Assembly: GCA_012845835.1 (NCBI GenBank)
Contig: JABAKD010000025.1
Coordinates: forward strand, 10,235,779-10,299,778
Source of the DNA: Undaria pinnatifida
Taxonomy: Eukaryota; Sar; Phaeophyceae; Laminariales; Alariaceae
Direction of reading: 5' to 3'
Length of the DNA: 64,000 nucleotides
The translations under genes and the position numbers were made by a program. This document shows positions 41,169-51,639 of this stretch, in pieces; position 1 is the stretch's first letter; each line of letters starts with the position of its first letter. The notes under the pieces were generated by a model, which did no database searches, was not told the origin of the DNA, and saw nothing but the letters and a program-made list of their open reading frames with translations.

Positions 41169-41432
41169 ATTGTAAGATTTGCCGCCCTTCCCCACCAAAA
41201 ACACAGCGATCTTCTTTCAAGAACGCTTCATGGCTGCTTGACACGAGGAAGGATGCCCCACGAAAAATTATATCCTCCCATGTTTTCTTGGTTGCTTGAT
41301 GAAGGGCTATCATGAGATGGCGTGTAGGGGTGACAAGCTTGAGGGGCACCGTGTTTCAGGACGTACGGCCGGGAGCTGGTTTCGAAACCAGCGGTTTCGT
41401 TAAAGAAAAAATTGGCGAGGCCACCGTGGGAG
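41169..41432 (+). mobile_element. MITE family A, most diverged copy A9
   Basis: GAGTGATTGTAAGATTTGCC left end, inner TTCATGGCTGCTTGACACGAGGAAGG (as parts), TACGGCCGGGAGCTGGTTTC, and right end GGCCACCGTGGGAGGACT. Confidence 0.75.
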
Positions 41433-41436
41433 GACT

Positions 41437-41914
41437 CTCTTGCTACACATTAACTCCAAAAGCAAAGCAAAGTATCCAACAGACACTGATGTCGAGGGAG
41501 CACGCTACGTTGTAGATGTGCTGCAATTTTGTTTCCTGCTCGTGGCTCGTCATCTGAGAAGCTCTCGGGGGCACGTGCTCCATGGTAAAGGCGCTTAGAG
41601 CCCTTTTTTTTGCTGCAACTTCTCGCTTGAGGGAAGCTCTATTTTCGTCGGCCAAAAACTTTAGGTACTTTAAGTAAAGTTTAAACATGAAATCCGACAC
41701 GACCAAACGTATCCGGCCCAAGTACACACATCAACTAAATTCATACGTACACGAAACAATGAGGCTGGAATTCTGACTCGAGTTTGGGCTTACGAGGTCC
41801 CGTCAACCACTCGGATTCTGTTTGTTTTTGCCAAACAATGCTATCTCTCTCTGGGTCATACATGTCACGGTAGAGGTTTGCAGTTGTTAATGTTGGTGTT
41901 AATGTTGATGATCA
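41437..41914. other. no supported gene
   Basis: A minus frame of 94 codons (41443-41727) has no domain, and no repeat was recognised. Confidence 0.25.
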
Positions 41915-42205
41915 AGGCTACGACCCCCAATTTTCACTTTTTTACCGGGTCTGAGCTATCATATCATACCATATCATACTCGCGCGGGTGATTCTGTTCC
42001 TCACGGACAAAACAGTTCGGTGATGTTTTTTTTTTGCAGCGTAGCTAACCACCCCTCTCGTCGTACAAATACCGAGAATGTTGAGCAGTGATAACGAAAG
42101 AAGGCCGGTGACCGCACGGAACAGGGGGGGTCACTGGTGCGAGTGACACCGGGCCACCGTAAAAAAAAAAGGCCAAAAGGGGGTACCCCCCCCGGCCCTA
42201 CTGTA
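41915..42205 (+). mobile_element. MITE family C, copy C5
   Basis: AAGGCTACGACCCCCAATTT, TACTCGCGCGGGTGATTCTG, CACTGGTGCGAGTGACACCG and GGGGGTACCCCCCCCGGCCC TACTGTAG. Confidence 0.65.
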
Positions 42206-42239
42206 GCATTGGTCTAATGTTCGTGTTAATGTGACGGTA

Positions 42240-42481
42240 GTTGACCTCCTCAAGCGTGGAGCTATCGGTTGGTGTGATTTTTTCAAGAATATTCTCGAAG
42301 TATTTGTTTTAGGACCTGTCAATAGCTCACAGAAATGTTGATGGGGTCGCGTGAACGAACGCCTTCCAAGTCATGTTTCGGGGTGGAACGTTGAGCTCCT
42401 CCTCCTCCTCCTCCTCCTCCTCCTTCTCCTCTTGCTGCTGGGGGCTCAGAAACTTGTCAGAATTTGCTGCGCCCCTCGCAC

Positions 42482-42490
<9 letters not shown>
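42240..42490 (+). repeat. Repeat G, copy G6, with a TCC expansion
   Basis: GGTCGCGTGAACGAACGCC, CATGTTTCGGGGTGGAACG, GAGCTCCTCCTCC (eleven CTC/TCC units at 42394-42433) and GGGGGCTCAGAAACTTGTCA. Confidence 0.65.

Positions 42491-42530
<40 letters not shown>
42482..42530. repeat. CT dinucleotide microsatellite
   Basis: About 24 uninterrupted CT units. Confidence 0.95.
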
Positions 42531-42533
<3 letters not shown>

Positions 42534-42559
42534 CACGCCTGACACATAAGAACCTTGAT

Positions 42560-42728
42560 TCGGAGAAAATTGGAGAGTGTTCCACCTCACGAAAGATCCC
42601 ACTTGCCCCAGCCGTACAACGAAACACATTGTCACAAAAAAATACAGAAGACAGCCGAAAAAATCGGACGATTTTGAGATAATAAGGAGCCTGAAAAAGT
42701 GCAGCCTTTGTCGCAGAACGCTGCCCAA
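42560..42728 (-). mobile_element. MITE family B, partial (reverse)
   Basis: GGACGATTTTGAGATAATAA, GGAGCCTGAAAAAGTGCAGC and TTGTCGCAG. Confidence 0.4.
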
Positions 42729-42799
42729 TTATGTATCGGGTAGCTAGCTCCTGAGCTGAGGAGTCCCGCCAATGAGAAACGTTGTGGCTATAAGACTGA

Positions 42800-43049
42800 T
42801 TCTACGATAGCCCCCCCCCGAAAACCAGCGTTCTTTAACGAACCTTTCATGGCTGTTAAGACACAAGGAAGGATACTATTGAAAAAAGGTATCTACATAC
42901 ATTTTTTTTTGTGTGCAACAAGGTCTATCGATCGATGACGCCGGGGTGGGTGGCGATGAAGGGACACCGTATTTTGGGAGATTCGGCTGGGAGCTTGTTT
43001 TGAAACCGTTGAATTCGTTAAAGGAAAGTTGAGGGGGACTGCCGTAGAA
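42800..43049 (+). mobile_element. MITE family A, copy A10
   Basis: GACTGATTCTACGATAGCCC to GACTGCCGTAGAAC; inner text complete. Confidence 0.9.
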
Positions 43050-43150
43050 CGACTCCTGAAAAACAACAAAAAAAGTGTATTTCACGATAAGGGTGTGGCG
43101 TTTTCGGGGAAAACGAGTCACACCCCCTCGCCATGTTCACGTCTCTGCAC

Positions 43151-43161
43151 AATATAAATCT
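43151..43161 (+). promoter_or_regulatory. possible TATA box
   Basis: AATATAAATC stands about 45 bases before the ATG at 43203. The distance would give a very short leader. The assignment depends only on this spacing. Confidence 0.3.
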
Positions 43162-43202
43162 CCAGGACGGTTGTAATCATTCGAGATCCGAGGAACGTGG
43201 TC

Positions 43203-43292
43203 ATGTCTGAGAGGAAAATGCGCATCGAGTACTACAAGATGGCTTGGGTGGAGGAAATGACCCTTGACGCCTTCGTCAGGCAACGCTTCGAG
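43203..43292 (+). CDS. candidate first exon, short charged helix, unknown
   Basis: Not recognised. The ATG at 43203 (GGTCATGTC) opens 30 codons reading MSERKMRIEYYKMAWVEEMT, then LDAFVRQRFE, and ends at GAG/GTGGGT, a fair donor. The peptide is balanced and helical. A short second exon could start after TATATCTGTAG at about 43340 and read 13 codons to TAA, but that is speculative. TATA-like sequence lies just upstream. Confidence 0.35.
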
Positions 43293-43340
43293 GTGGGTCT
43301 ATGGTCGGCGGTCGGAGATAACACACGTGTATATCTGTAG

Positions 43341-43825
43341 AGACCGAACACTACGATTAATGGCGGGTGGATTGCATTGTAAGCAGATCCGGCCTACGCG
43401 GCGGGGGCGGTACCCGCGTGATCACGGCCCTGGTTCAGCCTTCGAGCGCTTCGAGCGGCCCTGTGCCTCACGCAACAAACACGGAGTACATAAAAGCATC
43501 GTTGGCGCATTGGTGCAGCGTAGCAAATAATGGGGGCCACTCGAGCGAATGGCCCTGGTCCACTGGTGTGTACCGTTATACCTTGAAAGGTGCTTCGCCG
43601 ACCGTGGCGTAGGTTGTGCTTGTCCTGGTAGCGATATCTTTGCAGTCCGGACTTTCATGTGGTACGAACGATAACGATGGGGGGCGCATTCTACTGGGGA
43701 AATGCATTGTTTTTTTTCTCTGACGCATCTTTCTCACTTGAGTAGCTCTGCATACCTTACCCGAAGAAGCAGACTTGTTGCGAAAAACGAAGGTGGTCTG
43801 CCCAATGAAAAAATCCGTGGCCGAG
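43341..43825. other. no supported gene beyond the possible exon
   Basis: Three overlapping frames in both directions have no domain. Confidence 0.25.
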
Positions 43826-43829
43826 GTGT

Positions 43830-43995
43830 ACATCGATGTGGGCGGGGGGGGGGTACCTAGGGTGCCCACGAGATTGTTCATCGGACTGCGCTTTCCTTTT
43901 TCTCATGATCAGTCAAATCATTTTTTGGGTGGGATATATAAACCTCCTCCACTAACAAGAGCCTCTGAAATGCAAGGATGCACGTCTGCCGTTCA
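43830..43995 (+). mobile_element. B-like divergent element
   Basis: GGGTACCTAGGGTGCCCACG, TCATCGGACTGCGCTTTCC and TATATAAACCTCCTCCACTA..AGAGCCTCTGAAATGCAAGG. Confidence 0.4.
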
Positions 43996-44730
43996 GCACG
44001 TGTCTCCGTCAGACCCCCTTCCCTGCCTTCTCAGGCTCGTGCATTTTTTCGATGTCCTAGTCGTCGCGCGTTATTCGAACAGGGTCCTTATTTCAGTACT
44101 TGATCGAGCTTTTTCGTCGAATACGATGTGCTTGGTGTCGATGGGTGCTCGACTAACGCCTGAGGATTGCACGTTGAGGGCCTAGTTTACGTCATTTTCT
44201 CTAGTGTAAATGAGCTACGTCCTGTTAGCTCAAGCCGGGAAAACAGGTGCGTAGCTGATGGATCTCATGTATAGCTCGTACAGCTCACCAGTGTGCTACC
44301 CTCGAACAGAGCTAGCTCGAGATACGGTGAGTTGATAGTGAGCAGATCTGTGTTCGAGGCGTGAAATTGGCATTGATCCTGATAACATGCTCGTCCGAGG
44401 TGATATATAGTTGCTCGTCCTGATAATATATTTTTTGTGATCATTCGCATTATTTAACTGGTACCCATGTTTGCAACTGCCATCGTGCGCAATTTTGACT
44501 AGGTTATCGTTTCGTGGACGCACCAGCGATATATGTGGCACACAGCCACGGTGATGAAAGCATCGTCGCACGTTATCCTGTACGAGGACATTCAGGTTCG
44601 TGCCATGCTCATACCCCCCCCCCCACCCTCCTGCCACCCCACCGCCCGCCCCCACCTACACACGCGGCTTCACCTCGCAACGTGTCCTGACTTATGCTAT
44701 CGTGCGGTAAGGGTCCACCCAAAGACTTGG
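43996..44730. other. no supported gene
   Basis: No repeat or exon recognised. A C-rich tract lies at 44612-44655. Confidence 0.3.
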
Positions 44731-44735
44731 AGTGG

Positions 44736-44980
44736 TTCTACGGTAGCCCCACCCCCCAAGTTTTTTTTTAACGAGATTGCCGGTTTTGAAATCAGTTCCC
44801 GGCCGTATCTCCTGAAATACCGTGCCCCGTCCCATCCCGACGCCATCGTTCGATAGCCCCTTGCAAACAAGACAAAAATACCAAGATATTTCCCATAGCA
44901 AATCCTTCGTCGTGTTAAGCAGCCATGAAACGTTCGTTCAGGATAATCTCGGGGCTTTTTAGGGGGCTGTGTGCTATCGC
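44736..44980 (-). mobile_element. MITE family A, copy A11 (reverse)
   Basis: GGTTCTACGGTAGCCCCACC left end, CCGGCCGTATCTCCTGAAAT inside, right end decayed (GGGGGCTGTGTGCTATCGC). Confidence 0.8.
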
Positions 44981-45070
44981 AAAAGCATTCTTTGTTGGGC
45001 TCCTCAGGCGCGGGTTGCGGCGAGGTTAGCGGTTTTTCGAAAGCTTATGTTTCTGAGTGACGGGGACGGG

Positions 45071-45235
45071 CCTCCATAACGTTTTACTCAAATAATGAGA
45101 ATGGCATTCTTGTTCTGCAATTTGCGTCCATAACGTATTGCTCAAATCGTGAGAATGGCATTCTTGTTCTGCAAATTGCCTCCATAACGTATTACTCAAA
45201 ATCGTGAGAATGGCATATTCTTGTTCTGCAATTTT
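45071..45235 (+). repeat. three-unit tandem repeat, period 54
   Basis: CCTCCATAACGTATTACTCA..TCGTGAGAATGGCATTCTTG TTCTGCAA is read at 45071, 45125 and 45179. It sits between B-type text (TTTCTGAGTGACGGGG) and the B-like element that follows, so it may be an expansion within one. Confidence 0.85.
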
Positions 45236-45395
45236 TTTCCTTGTATGCGTAGGTCATGGGTTTTGGTCATCAGATTGCACGTTGTCAGTATACTCGAGCA
45301 TACTGTGTGGGACCCGGTGAGGCTTGGACATCCTCAAGTGGTCACCGGGTCACGAGGCAAAATGTTTGCAGCCTCCTACACCGTAGCATGTCGTC
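45236..45395 (+). mobile_element. B-like divergent element
   Basis: GTAGGTCATGGGTTTTGGTC, ATCAGATTGCACGTTGTCAG and TCCTCAAGTGGTCACCGGGTC. Confidence 0.4.
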
Positions 45396-45689
45396 GCCTT
45401 CGCGGGGGGTTCCCACACGTCACCGATGCAACTGTGCTTCGTACGCAAACGCGTGCTCGACCCGATGTTGAAGAAAATCCCTTTTTTGCCGAGTCAGAGT
45501 ACGAAGCACATGACACACAAATGACTTGTTGGCGATAGTTTGAAGTATACATTACTTATGACACACATCTTGCGGCCGAGGCGACCCCGCATTTTTCTGA
45601 GACACCTTGGATTTCAGTAGGTTTATTCACCACACCACACAAAAACTCGTGTGTTGAGGAAAATGAACAGCGCCTTATGAACGATGACA

Positions 45690-45852
45690 TAGCCCACAGG
45701 GGTATTCCGAAAACAAAATAGCGCGAAAAAGGGAATGTCATTCCGACGATTGTGTGGGTTGAGGAGCCGCCGTCAACAGGATGAGAAAGCGTTTTATTTT
45801 GTGCCAAAAAGCGCTACCTCTTATATCGTAGCTCACGCGTCGTTAGCCTGAT
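45690..45852 (-). mobile_element. MITE family B, half copy (reverse)
   Basis: CATTCCGACGATTGTGTGGG, TTGAGGAGCCGCCGTCA, GCGCTACCTCTTATATCGTA GCTCACGCGTC. Confidence 0.65.
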
Positions 45853-45892
45853 CGGTTATTTGTAGTGGAGTACTTACGATAGAGGCGGAAAA

Positions 45893-46015
45893 ACGATGAA
45901 CACGAGGATTGCTCGGCCCTATGCACGACACCAGGCAAGAACCGGGGGGGGGGAGGGACGACACCTGCGACCACGACCTGTTCAAAACCTCGAAGGTGGA
46001 AGTGTGTGGTGGTGA
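45893..46015 (+). repeat. Dispersed repeat I, partial copy 3
   Basis: CTATGCACGACACC, GACGACACCTGCGACCACG and GGTGGAAGTGTGTGG in I order. Confidence 0.5.
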
Positions 46016-46059
46016 ACCACATTTTCCCTCAGGCTCTTCGGTTTGGAAGCTGATAAAGA

Positions 46060-46221
46060 CATATCCTCCTTAGCCCAAAAACAGATTTGGACGAAAATAA
46101 CACTTCTATGTACCAGGATGAAAATATCCCATGGCCTAGGTGATCAACGAGAAGCATTCGAATAAAAATGGCCGATTTCCGACCAATTTGGATTAAGGAG
46201 CCCCGTCATTTCAGGAAAGAC
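46060..46221 (-). mobile_element. MITE family B, partial (reverse)
   Basis: AAAACAGATTTGGACGAAAA..CCATGGCCTAGGTGATCAAC..GGATTAAGGAGCCCCGTCAT. Joined head to head with the next B copy. Confidence 0.6.
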
Positions 46222-46775
46222 CAATGATGCGATAGAACTATAACTTTTCTTGTCAAACGGTTTCTGAAATGACGGGGCTCCTCGAGCAAAAAATCGTCGG
46301 AAATTGGCCATTTTGCTTTTCCAGATCCTCGTTCTATAGCTAGGCCATGGGATTTTTTATCCGAGGTAGCAGTTTCAATTTTTCTTCAAGTCAGTTTTCT
46401 GGGAGAAGTCTTAAAGCTCCCAAAATTAAGGAATCCCAGAAAAATGTGGTGCAGAGTTGTTTTACGGTGTAGCCCCCCCAACTTTTCCTTAACCAAGTCG
46501 CCGGTTTCAAAACCAACTCCCGGTCGTATGTCCTGAGATACGGTGTCCCCTCGACACCCCGCCGCCATCGACCGATGGACGTTTGCACACAAGAAAAATG
46601 TGTGGACATTTTTCTCCCGATCTAGTGTATCCTTCCTTGTGTCGAGCAGCCCTGAAACGTCCGTCCAGAAGAAAAGGGCGTGTTTTTTTGGGGGGGAGGG
46701 ACTACCGTAGAATCAGTCCCTCAAAAAAAAAAAAAGTGGTGCGCCTCTATCATAGCACGCGTCTAAAACCAAACG
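46222..46775 (+). mobile_element. MITE family B, copy split by A12
   Basis: GATGCGATAGAACTATAACT..AAAAATCGTCGGAAATTGG..GGAATCCCAGAAAAATGTGG, then A12, then TCCCTCAAAAA..GTGGTGCGCCTCTATCATAG CACGCGTC. The stretch TCCC..AAAAA..GTGGTGC is present on both sides of A12, a duplication of about 20 bases. Confidence 0.8.
46460..46712 (-). mobile_element. MITE family A, copy A12 (reverse), nested in B
   Basis: TTTTACGGTGTAGCCCCCCC to GGGACTACCGTAGAATCAGT C. Confidence 0.85.
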
Positions 46776-47300
46776 TTTCAGACGAAAACTGCTACTTCGG
46801 TTCTTAGCACGTGTCCGATGAGAAACGATTAGGCGAAGAAAGTGCTCCCTCCGCCCTGTATTAACTTTAGGCCCATGCCGCCGCGGGTAGAGGTGCGGCA
46901 TTTTTTTCACGTTTTTTGAACGTAAGGCTCCCCAGCAGCTCCTCAGCAGGGCGTGTCTTAACCCCCCCCCCCCCACAACGGCGTTTGGGAAAGGCTTTGG
47001 AACCTTTGTGGAACAGAACTACTTTAACGTTGGGGTTGCTTGCTGCTGGTGTGGTTGGTTGGTTGGTTGGTGGGTTGGTTGGTTTTTCAAGAATCGAATG
47101 GTTTCCCGAGCGAGTTTCCCAGCCCTGGCTGTCAGTTTGGGAAGGTGAGAGGTGTCAATAGTAGAGTTGATATCGTGCAGCAAACCCGAACACGGCGCAC
47201 GCGGAACACGAATTACGTCAACCGTTCGGTCCTGGGAGTGCTGCCTGTCATACGCCGGAAGGCCTGCCACAGAAAACGCGCACATGGTATGACATAGGAC
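46776..47300. other. no supported gene; GGTT repeat at 47050-47085
   Basis: Nine GGTTG/GGTTGGTG units. The frames around it show no domain. Confidence 0.3.
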
Positions 47301-47309
47301 TCACGGGAT

Positions 47310-47840
47310 ATGGAGCCTGTCTGTGTACGTGTCGTACGGCTCACCCGCGGCAGGGGGCACGCGATATCGCCATATGGCCTGACCAGGAAGGGCTCACAAA
47401 GCAAAAGACCGTGTTTTGCGAAATTGGTTCCGGTGAGTGTTTTTCGTGGTAATCGTGTGGCACCTATGTTCGTAGAAGTTTTCGTAGCCACGACGCCCAC
47501 ACCAAAAAACCTTCTACACATCCGTGAAGCTTGCCACGTTGCGGAGGTATATGGGTAGTAAGCTGTTCTCTGTGTCAGGAGCACTCGCTGCCAATGTGAC
47601 AGCGCGCCCCCTCTCCTGGAGTCGAGCTGCACGACCCCGTCGCGAAAAGTCAGCTGAGCTAGTTTCTGTTCGCGTCGGTTGCCCAGAATACACCCGTTCT
47701 CATCGGGCAGCAACAGCGTTGAGTGGACACCGAACGTATGCGAACAGCCTCGTTCTGTTCCAGCCGTTCCAACGAGGTCGGAATCAGTTAACCCCTTTCG
47801 CAAGCCTCAAAATCCCTCCCTGTACCAACTTCAAGTAATT
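47310..47840 (+). other. unrecognised open frames on both strands
   Basis: A plus frame (47310-47558, ATG, 82 codons) and then 47524-47838 (104 codons) face a 196-codon minus frame (47213-47803). None has a motif, signal peptide or membrane segment that would decide between them, and no repeat family covers the area. It is the largest non-repeat island between 38 and 58 kb. Confidence 0.2.
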
Positions 47841-48158
47841 TCTTCCCCCAAAAAGGCGTTCCAGTCGTAAAGGCGTTAAGCCAAAGCCCTCACATGGAGG
47901 AGCTCTATGCACACCCCATCCGATAGACGAAAGTGCAACCCGAGATGAGCAATCATACGTGGCCTATTAAATAGCAGAAAGCACCATAGTTCTGAGATGA
48001 AACAAGAGTAATAACATCCCGACGATCTTGGGTTAAAACGCCTCTACAACTGGAAACTTGGTTTTGGGGGGGACAAAAGAACCACTTGGAAATAATATTG
48101 GGAACGGTTTTTTGGGGCTCCTAAAGGGGTTAAGGAGGGGTTAAGGAGCCCGGCCCAA

Positions 48159-48420
48159 TGCTACGATAGGGGGGGGTGTCCCTTTTCAAGGGCCTTTTCT
48201 TGCGAGTGACCCCTGTTCCATTGCGCGGTCTTGAGCTGCGGTGATATTTTTACCAGGTGACGTTAGCACGCTGTGCAATACTTAGCCTCGCTGCGCCAAA
48301 AGCATGTGGTGTTTTTTTTTCGTTGGTGATGAGGTACGCAGTCACTCGTGCGAGTAGGATGGCTCGAATCCGTTAGCGAAAGAAGGGGGTAACCCTCCTA
48401 CGGGACCGTAGCCTTGGCCC
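48159..48420 (+). mobile_element. MITE family C, copy C6
   Basis: AATGCTACGATAGGGGGGGG, TGCGAGTGACCCCTGTTCCA, GTCACTCGTGCGAGTAGGAT and GTAACCCTCCTACGGGACCG TAGCCTTGG. Confidence 0.7.
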
Positions 48421-48703
48421 CCGGTCATTCTGAAAGTGATATTCGGCCAATAGGTGCCACCTGTGTTGTTTTAGGCGCTCGTCTATCGAGGCACTTGTCT
48501 GGGCGGCCTCTGACGCGGCGACTGGACCCGCTGTTTTCCCGGCATCGCCCGAAGGGGAAACCCACCGAATCATCCCACAGCAGGCGGTTGCACTTTTGGG
48601 CCCAAGCTTTCCTGACCGGTTGCGCTCCTCAGGTGTATGGAACTATTGGTGACTCACGTATGACAGTTTTTTTGGAGTAAAACAAATGCTGATTTAAGGG
48701 CTA

Positions 48704-49018
48704 GTGACACATGCTACGATAGAAGTAGTAACGGTTTTGGACGAGAGCGTGAAATGGTTTTTCAACGACGGGGGCACCTTAACCCAAAATCGTCGAAAAG
48801 GGTCCGTTTTTTTTGTTGTTTTTGCCATGATTCTCGTTATGTGTTTGATCCTTCGGCCCCAGAGGTGGCATTTTGTTTTTTTTTGCATCCGCGATAGCTA
48901 GCTCGGTTTTATTTTTCTCCTAATCAGTTCTTGGGGAGAGTGTTTTGAGCTGCCCAAGTTGAGGGACACCTCAGAATTCAGAAAAAATAGTGGTGTGCAC
49001 CTCTATGATCGTGACTCG
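48704..49018 (+). mobile_element. MITE family B, copy B11
   Basis: GACACATGCTACGATAGAAG to ATGATCGTGACTCGTGTC. TAGT stands directly on both sides, a candidate 4-base target duplication like CTAG at B1. Confidence 0.85.
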
Positions 49019-49021
49019 TGT

Positions 49022-49480
49022 CTAGTGCATATACGATGTTGGTCGAATTGCGCGAAGGAATGTCACACGGGCTACGATAGAGGTACAAACCACTTTTTTC
49101 TTCTAGGTTTTCTCGATTTGGCAGCTTAAGACCTCGCTCCCATGTATACTGATTCAAATTTGGCAGAGGAAAATCAAAAACCGCTACGTACGTAGACCGG
49201 ATGAAAAATCCTATGGTTCCTGTAGTGAATACAACGTGACCCGTGCAAAACAAAAATGGTCCAGTTTTTCAGGCGATTTTGGGTTAAGGAGCTCCCCGTT
49301 GTTCAGGAACCGTTTAAGACGAAAAGTGCTACCTCTATATCGTAGCGAGCGTCATGTCTTCGAAAGCCATGTTTCGGGCGATGCTGGTGAGGTATTGACC
49401 TCCTCCTTCCTCATGTTGGGAGAGCTCAGGTTAAAATCGGTTGCACCCCTGCCGCGTGACGACTCTCACAAAAGAGGATA
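49022..49480 (+). repeat. Repeat G, copy G7, split by a B element
   Basis: GTTGGTCGAATTGCGCGAAGG, then B12, then GTCTTCGAAAGCCATGTTTC GGGCGATGCTGGTGAGG..GGGAGAGCTCAGG..ATCGGTTGCACCCCTG. Confidence 0.65.
49063..49352 (-). mobile_element. MITE family B, copy B12 (reverse), nested in repeat G7
   Basis: ACACGGGCTACGATAGAGGT to CTATATCGTAGCGAGCGTC, with ATGTC on both sides. Confidence 0.85.
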
Positions 49481-49516
49481 CCCTCCCCCTGGTGCATATG
49501 TAGACCTAAGGGATGA

Positions 49517-49770
49517 TTCTACGATACTCCCCCTCAAAAAAACAACAGCGTTCTTCTTTAATTAACGTTTCTTGGCTACTCGACACAAGGAAGGATACGA
49601 TTTGAAAACAAATTATCCATGTCCTGGTTTTCTCGTGTGCAAAGGCCTATCGATCGATGACGTCGGGGTAGTCCGGAGGGACACCGTATTTCAGGAGATA
49701 CTCGAACGGGAGCTGGGTTTTGAAACCGGCGATTTCGTTAAGGGAAAGCTTGGGGGGAAGTACCGTAGGA
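49517..49770 (+). mobile_element. MITE family A, copy A13
   Basis: GATGATTCTACGATACTCCC to GGAAGTACCGTAGGACGACT. Confidence 0.85.
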
Positions 49771-49847
49771 CGACTCCTGGCCGCCTTTTTCGGGCTTCAG
49801 CACTAAGAAGAATAAACGCAGTTACCCGTATTACTAACGTTCGTGGC

Positions 49848-50110
49848 ACCCCAGACTATCGACCCCGAATCCAGTGGGCCGATTATCTACCACCAGCCTA
49901 CACAGGAGACCCACGTTGTGTTTATCAACCTAACCGCAGTGCTGCGCCTGTGGCACCCCCGATTACATTGGCTCCTAACGCGAGTGAACCTTTTAGATGT
50001 CATTTTTTCCCGGCTGCCCACACGGGAGACACGTCTCTGGTTCATATCGTCCTAGCTCTGCCTCTTTTGGGCTCGAGTGCTCGGAAAAACAAGCGGAGGC
50101 CTTTCACCAT
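49848..50110 (+). pseudogene. two decayed copies of the 50445 exon
   Basis: Unit a reads TQETHVVFINLTAVLRL after CCTACACAG (about 49911). Unit b reads GDTSLVHIVLALPLLG and then AEAFHHCNRNPECPKYK in another frame (about 50027-50130), next to the nucleotide stretch TGCTCGGAAAAACAAGCGGA that parallels TGCTCTGAAAAACAGGCGGA of the third copy. Stops and frameshifts break both. Confidence 0.5.
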
Positions 50111-50444
50111 TGCAACAGAAATCCCGAGTGCCCCAAGTACAAGAGAGGTTGCGCCACAAAGAAAGGTGTAGTTTTGTAAAAGGTTGAACGCATTGCGACG
50201 ATAGCACCCCAGACCCGCAGAGCAATGACCCGTGACTTGAGTTGTTCGTATTTTTTACCGCCATCTCCCACAGAAAACCCGTATGGTTAAGGTCAACCAA
50301 TCATTCACGGTTTTTTACGTGCTGGCGTGCGCATACAAGCAAATGCTCCAAAGCCCACTGCTGCGCTTGTAGCGCCCCAGACTGTTTTGTCCTCTGACGC
50401 GTGTGAACTGTCAAAAACGTGTATTTTTCTTCCGTCACATGCAG

Positions 50445-50669
50445 GAAACCCACATGGTGCTGATCGACCTAGCCGGATTTATCGGGCTTCAGTGCTCTGA
50501 AAAACAGGCGGAGGCGGTGCGGGACGCTCACAAAAACGCCTCCCCCCACGGGGACTACACAACACACGGGCTACTGTTGGACACCATTTTGTGGATGAAC
50601 GCAACCATGGCAAGACTGCTTCCTGAACAGTTGGCTGTTCGATGGGGGCTGGATCCGACCGATCTATGA
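50445..50669 (+). CDS. candidate terminal exon (third, best copy), unknown
   Basis: Not recognised. TTTTTCTTCCGTCACATGCAG is a strong acceptor before GAAACC at 50445, and the frame runs 74 codons to TGA at 50669. It starts ETHMVLIDLAGFIGLQCSEK and continues QAEAVRDAHKNA, then TTHGLLLDTILWMNATMARL and a short acidic end. Mixed hydrophobic and charged composition suggests a helical domain. Two degraded copies lie upstream in the same orientation, so this locus expanded by exon duplication. No first exon was found. Confidence 0.45.
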   Translation, partial: ETHMVLIDLAGFIGLQCSEKQAEAVRDAHKNASPHGDYTTHGLLLDTILWMNATMARLLPEQLAVRWGLDPTDL

Positions 50670-50817
50670 TCAGGATGAAAATGACAACACTCGTGTCAAG
50701 AGCCGTTGGCCCTCCGATAGGAATCGGATCCAACGAAGCTACGAAAACAAAAAACTGAAACCGTTGGCGGATTAGATCCAACGGACTCACGGTCGGCCGT
50801 GGCCTCGGTAGGGGAGG

Positions 50818-51092
50818 CGACGCGCGCTACGGTAGAGATAGCACGTTTCGTCTGAAAGGGTTTCTGAATGATTAGGCTTTTTAATTCACCCAAAATTGTC
50901 GGAATCTCAGCCAACTTATTTTCCATGGTTCTCGTCGTGGTTCCTCAGCCATGGGACTTTTGCACCCGGACTAGGAAGCTTATTTTTTCTCCAAAATCAG
51001 TTTTGTGGGGAAGAGGTATTCAAAGCTCCCACATTGTGTCCCAGAAAACCTCGGGGAAAAAAGAAAAAGTGGTGCAACCTCTGTTAATCGTA
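50818..51092 (+). mobile_element. MITE family B, copy B13
   Basis: GACGCGCGCTACGGTAGAGA to TTAATCGTAGCACGCGTT. Confidence 0.9.
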
Positions 51093-51129
51093 GCACGCGT
51101 TCGAGCGGTCGTTTTGGGGATAGAGCTCC

Positions 51130-51390
51130 TTTTTTGTCGTTGCTCGGGGTTCGGTCGAGCGCGGGTGAGACCCCCCCCCTGCCCAGTTCCTTTTGCGGCG
51201 ATGAGCCTTATTGGGCTGTGTTAATGTTTCGATGTAAATCCACAATGGTCCGGGAAGCTACACGCTGCGCAAAAACCCAACGTTTAGCAGTGAGGCACGG
51301 AGTCACTGGTCCGAGTGCGTGCCTCAAATCCAGCAATGCACACGGGGGTAACCCCCCAGCGATGCCTCGGTTGGTCCGTGATGAGGCCCG
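51130..51390 (+). mobile_element. MITE family C, degenerate copy C7
   Basis: GTCGAGCGCGGGTGAGACCC CCCCC, GGAGTCACTGGTCCGAGTGC, GGGGGTAACCCCCCAGCGAT, GCCTCGGTTGG. The left outer end is lost. Confidence 0.55.
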
Positions 51391-51639
51391 CCTCGGATCA
51401 GGCCCGCCAGTGAAACCCCTTCCGCTGAGCGCTTCGCACGGGGTACCTGGGTGGTATTCTATTTTGGGGCGGCCAATGGTATGCATAGGACCCCCCGTGT
51501 GGACGGCTAAGACGGGGGTGAGGTAAAGTATTAGGCGCCTAGATGCATGCCTATAGGGTCAGTGTTTAGGGCTAACACCCGCGTGGGGTCGGTTCGTTGG
51601 TGGAGAAATATGTATACCCAGGGTTAGTTTGGAGGGACC

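Noticed and set aside
42327-42728. 133-codon minus ORF with an Arg-Glu run and an acidic run
   Set aside because: It translates the CT and TCC microsatellites.
47213-47803. 196-codon minus ORF as a gene
   Set aside because: No domain, start context or splice support, and plus-strand frames of similar quality overlap it.
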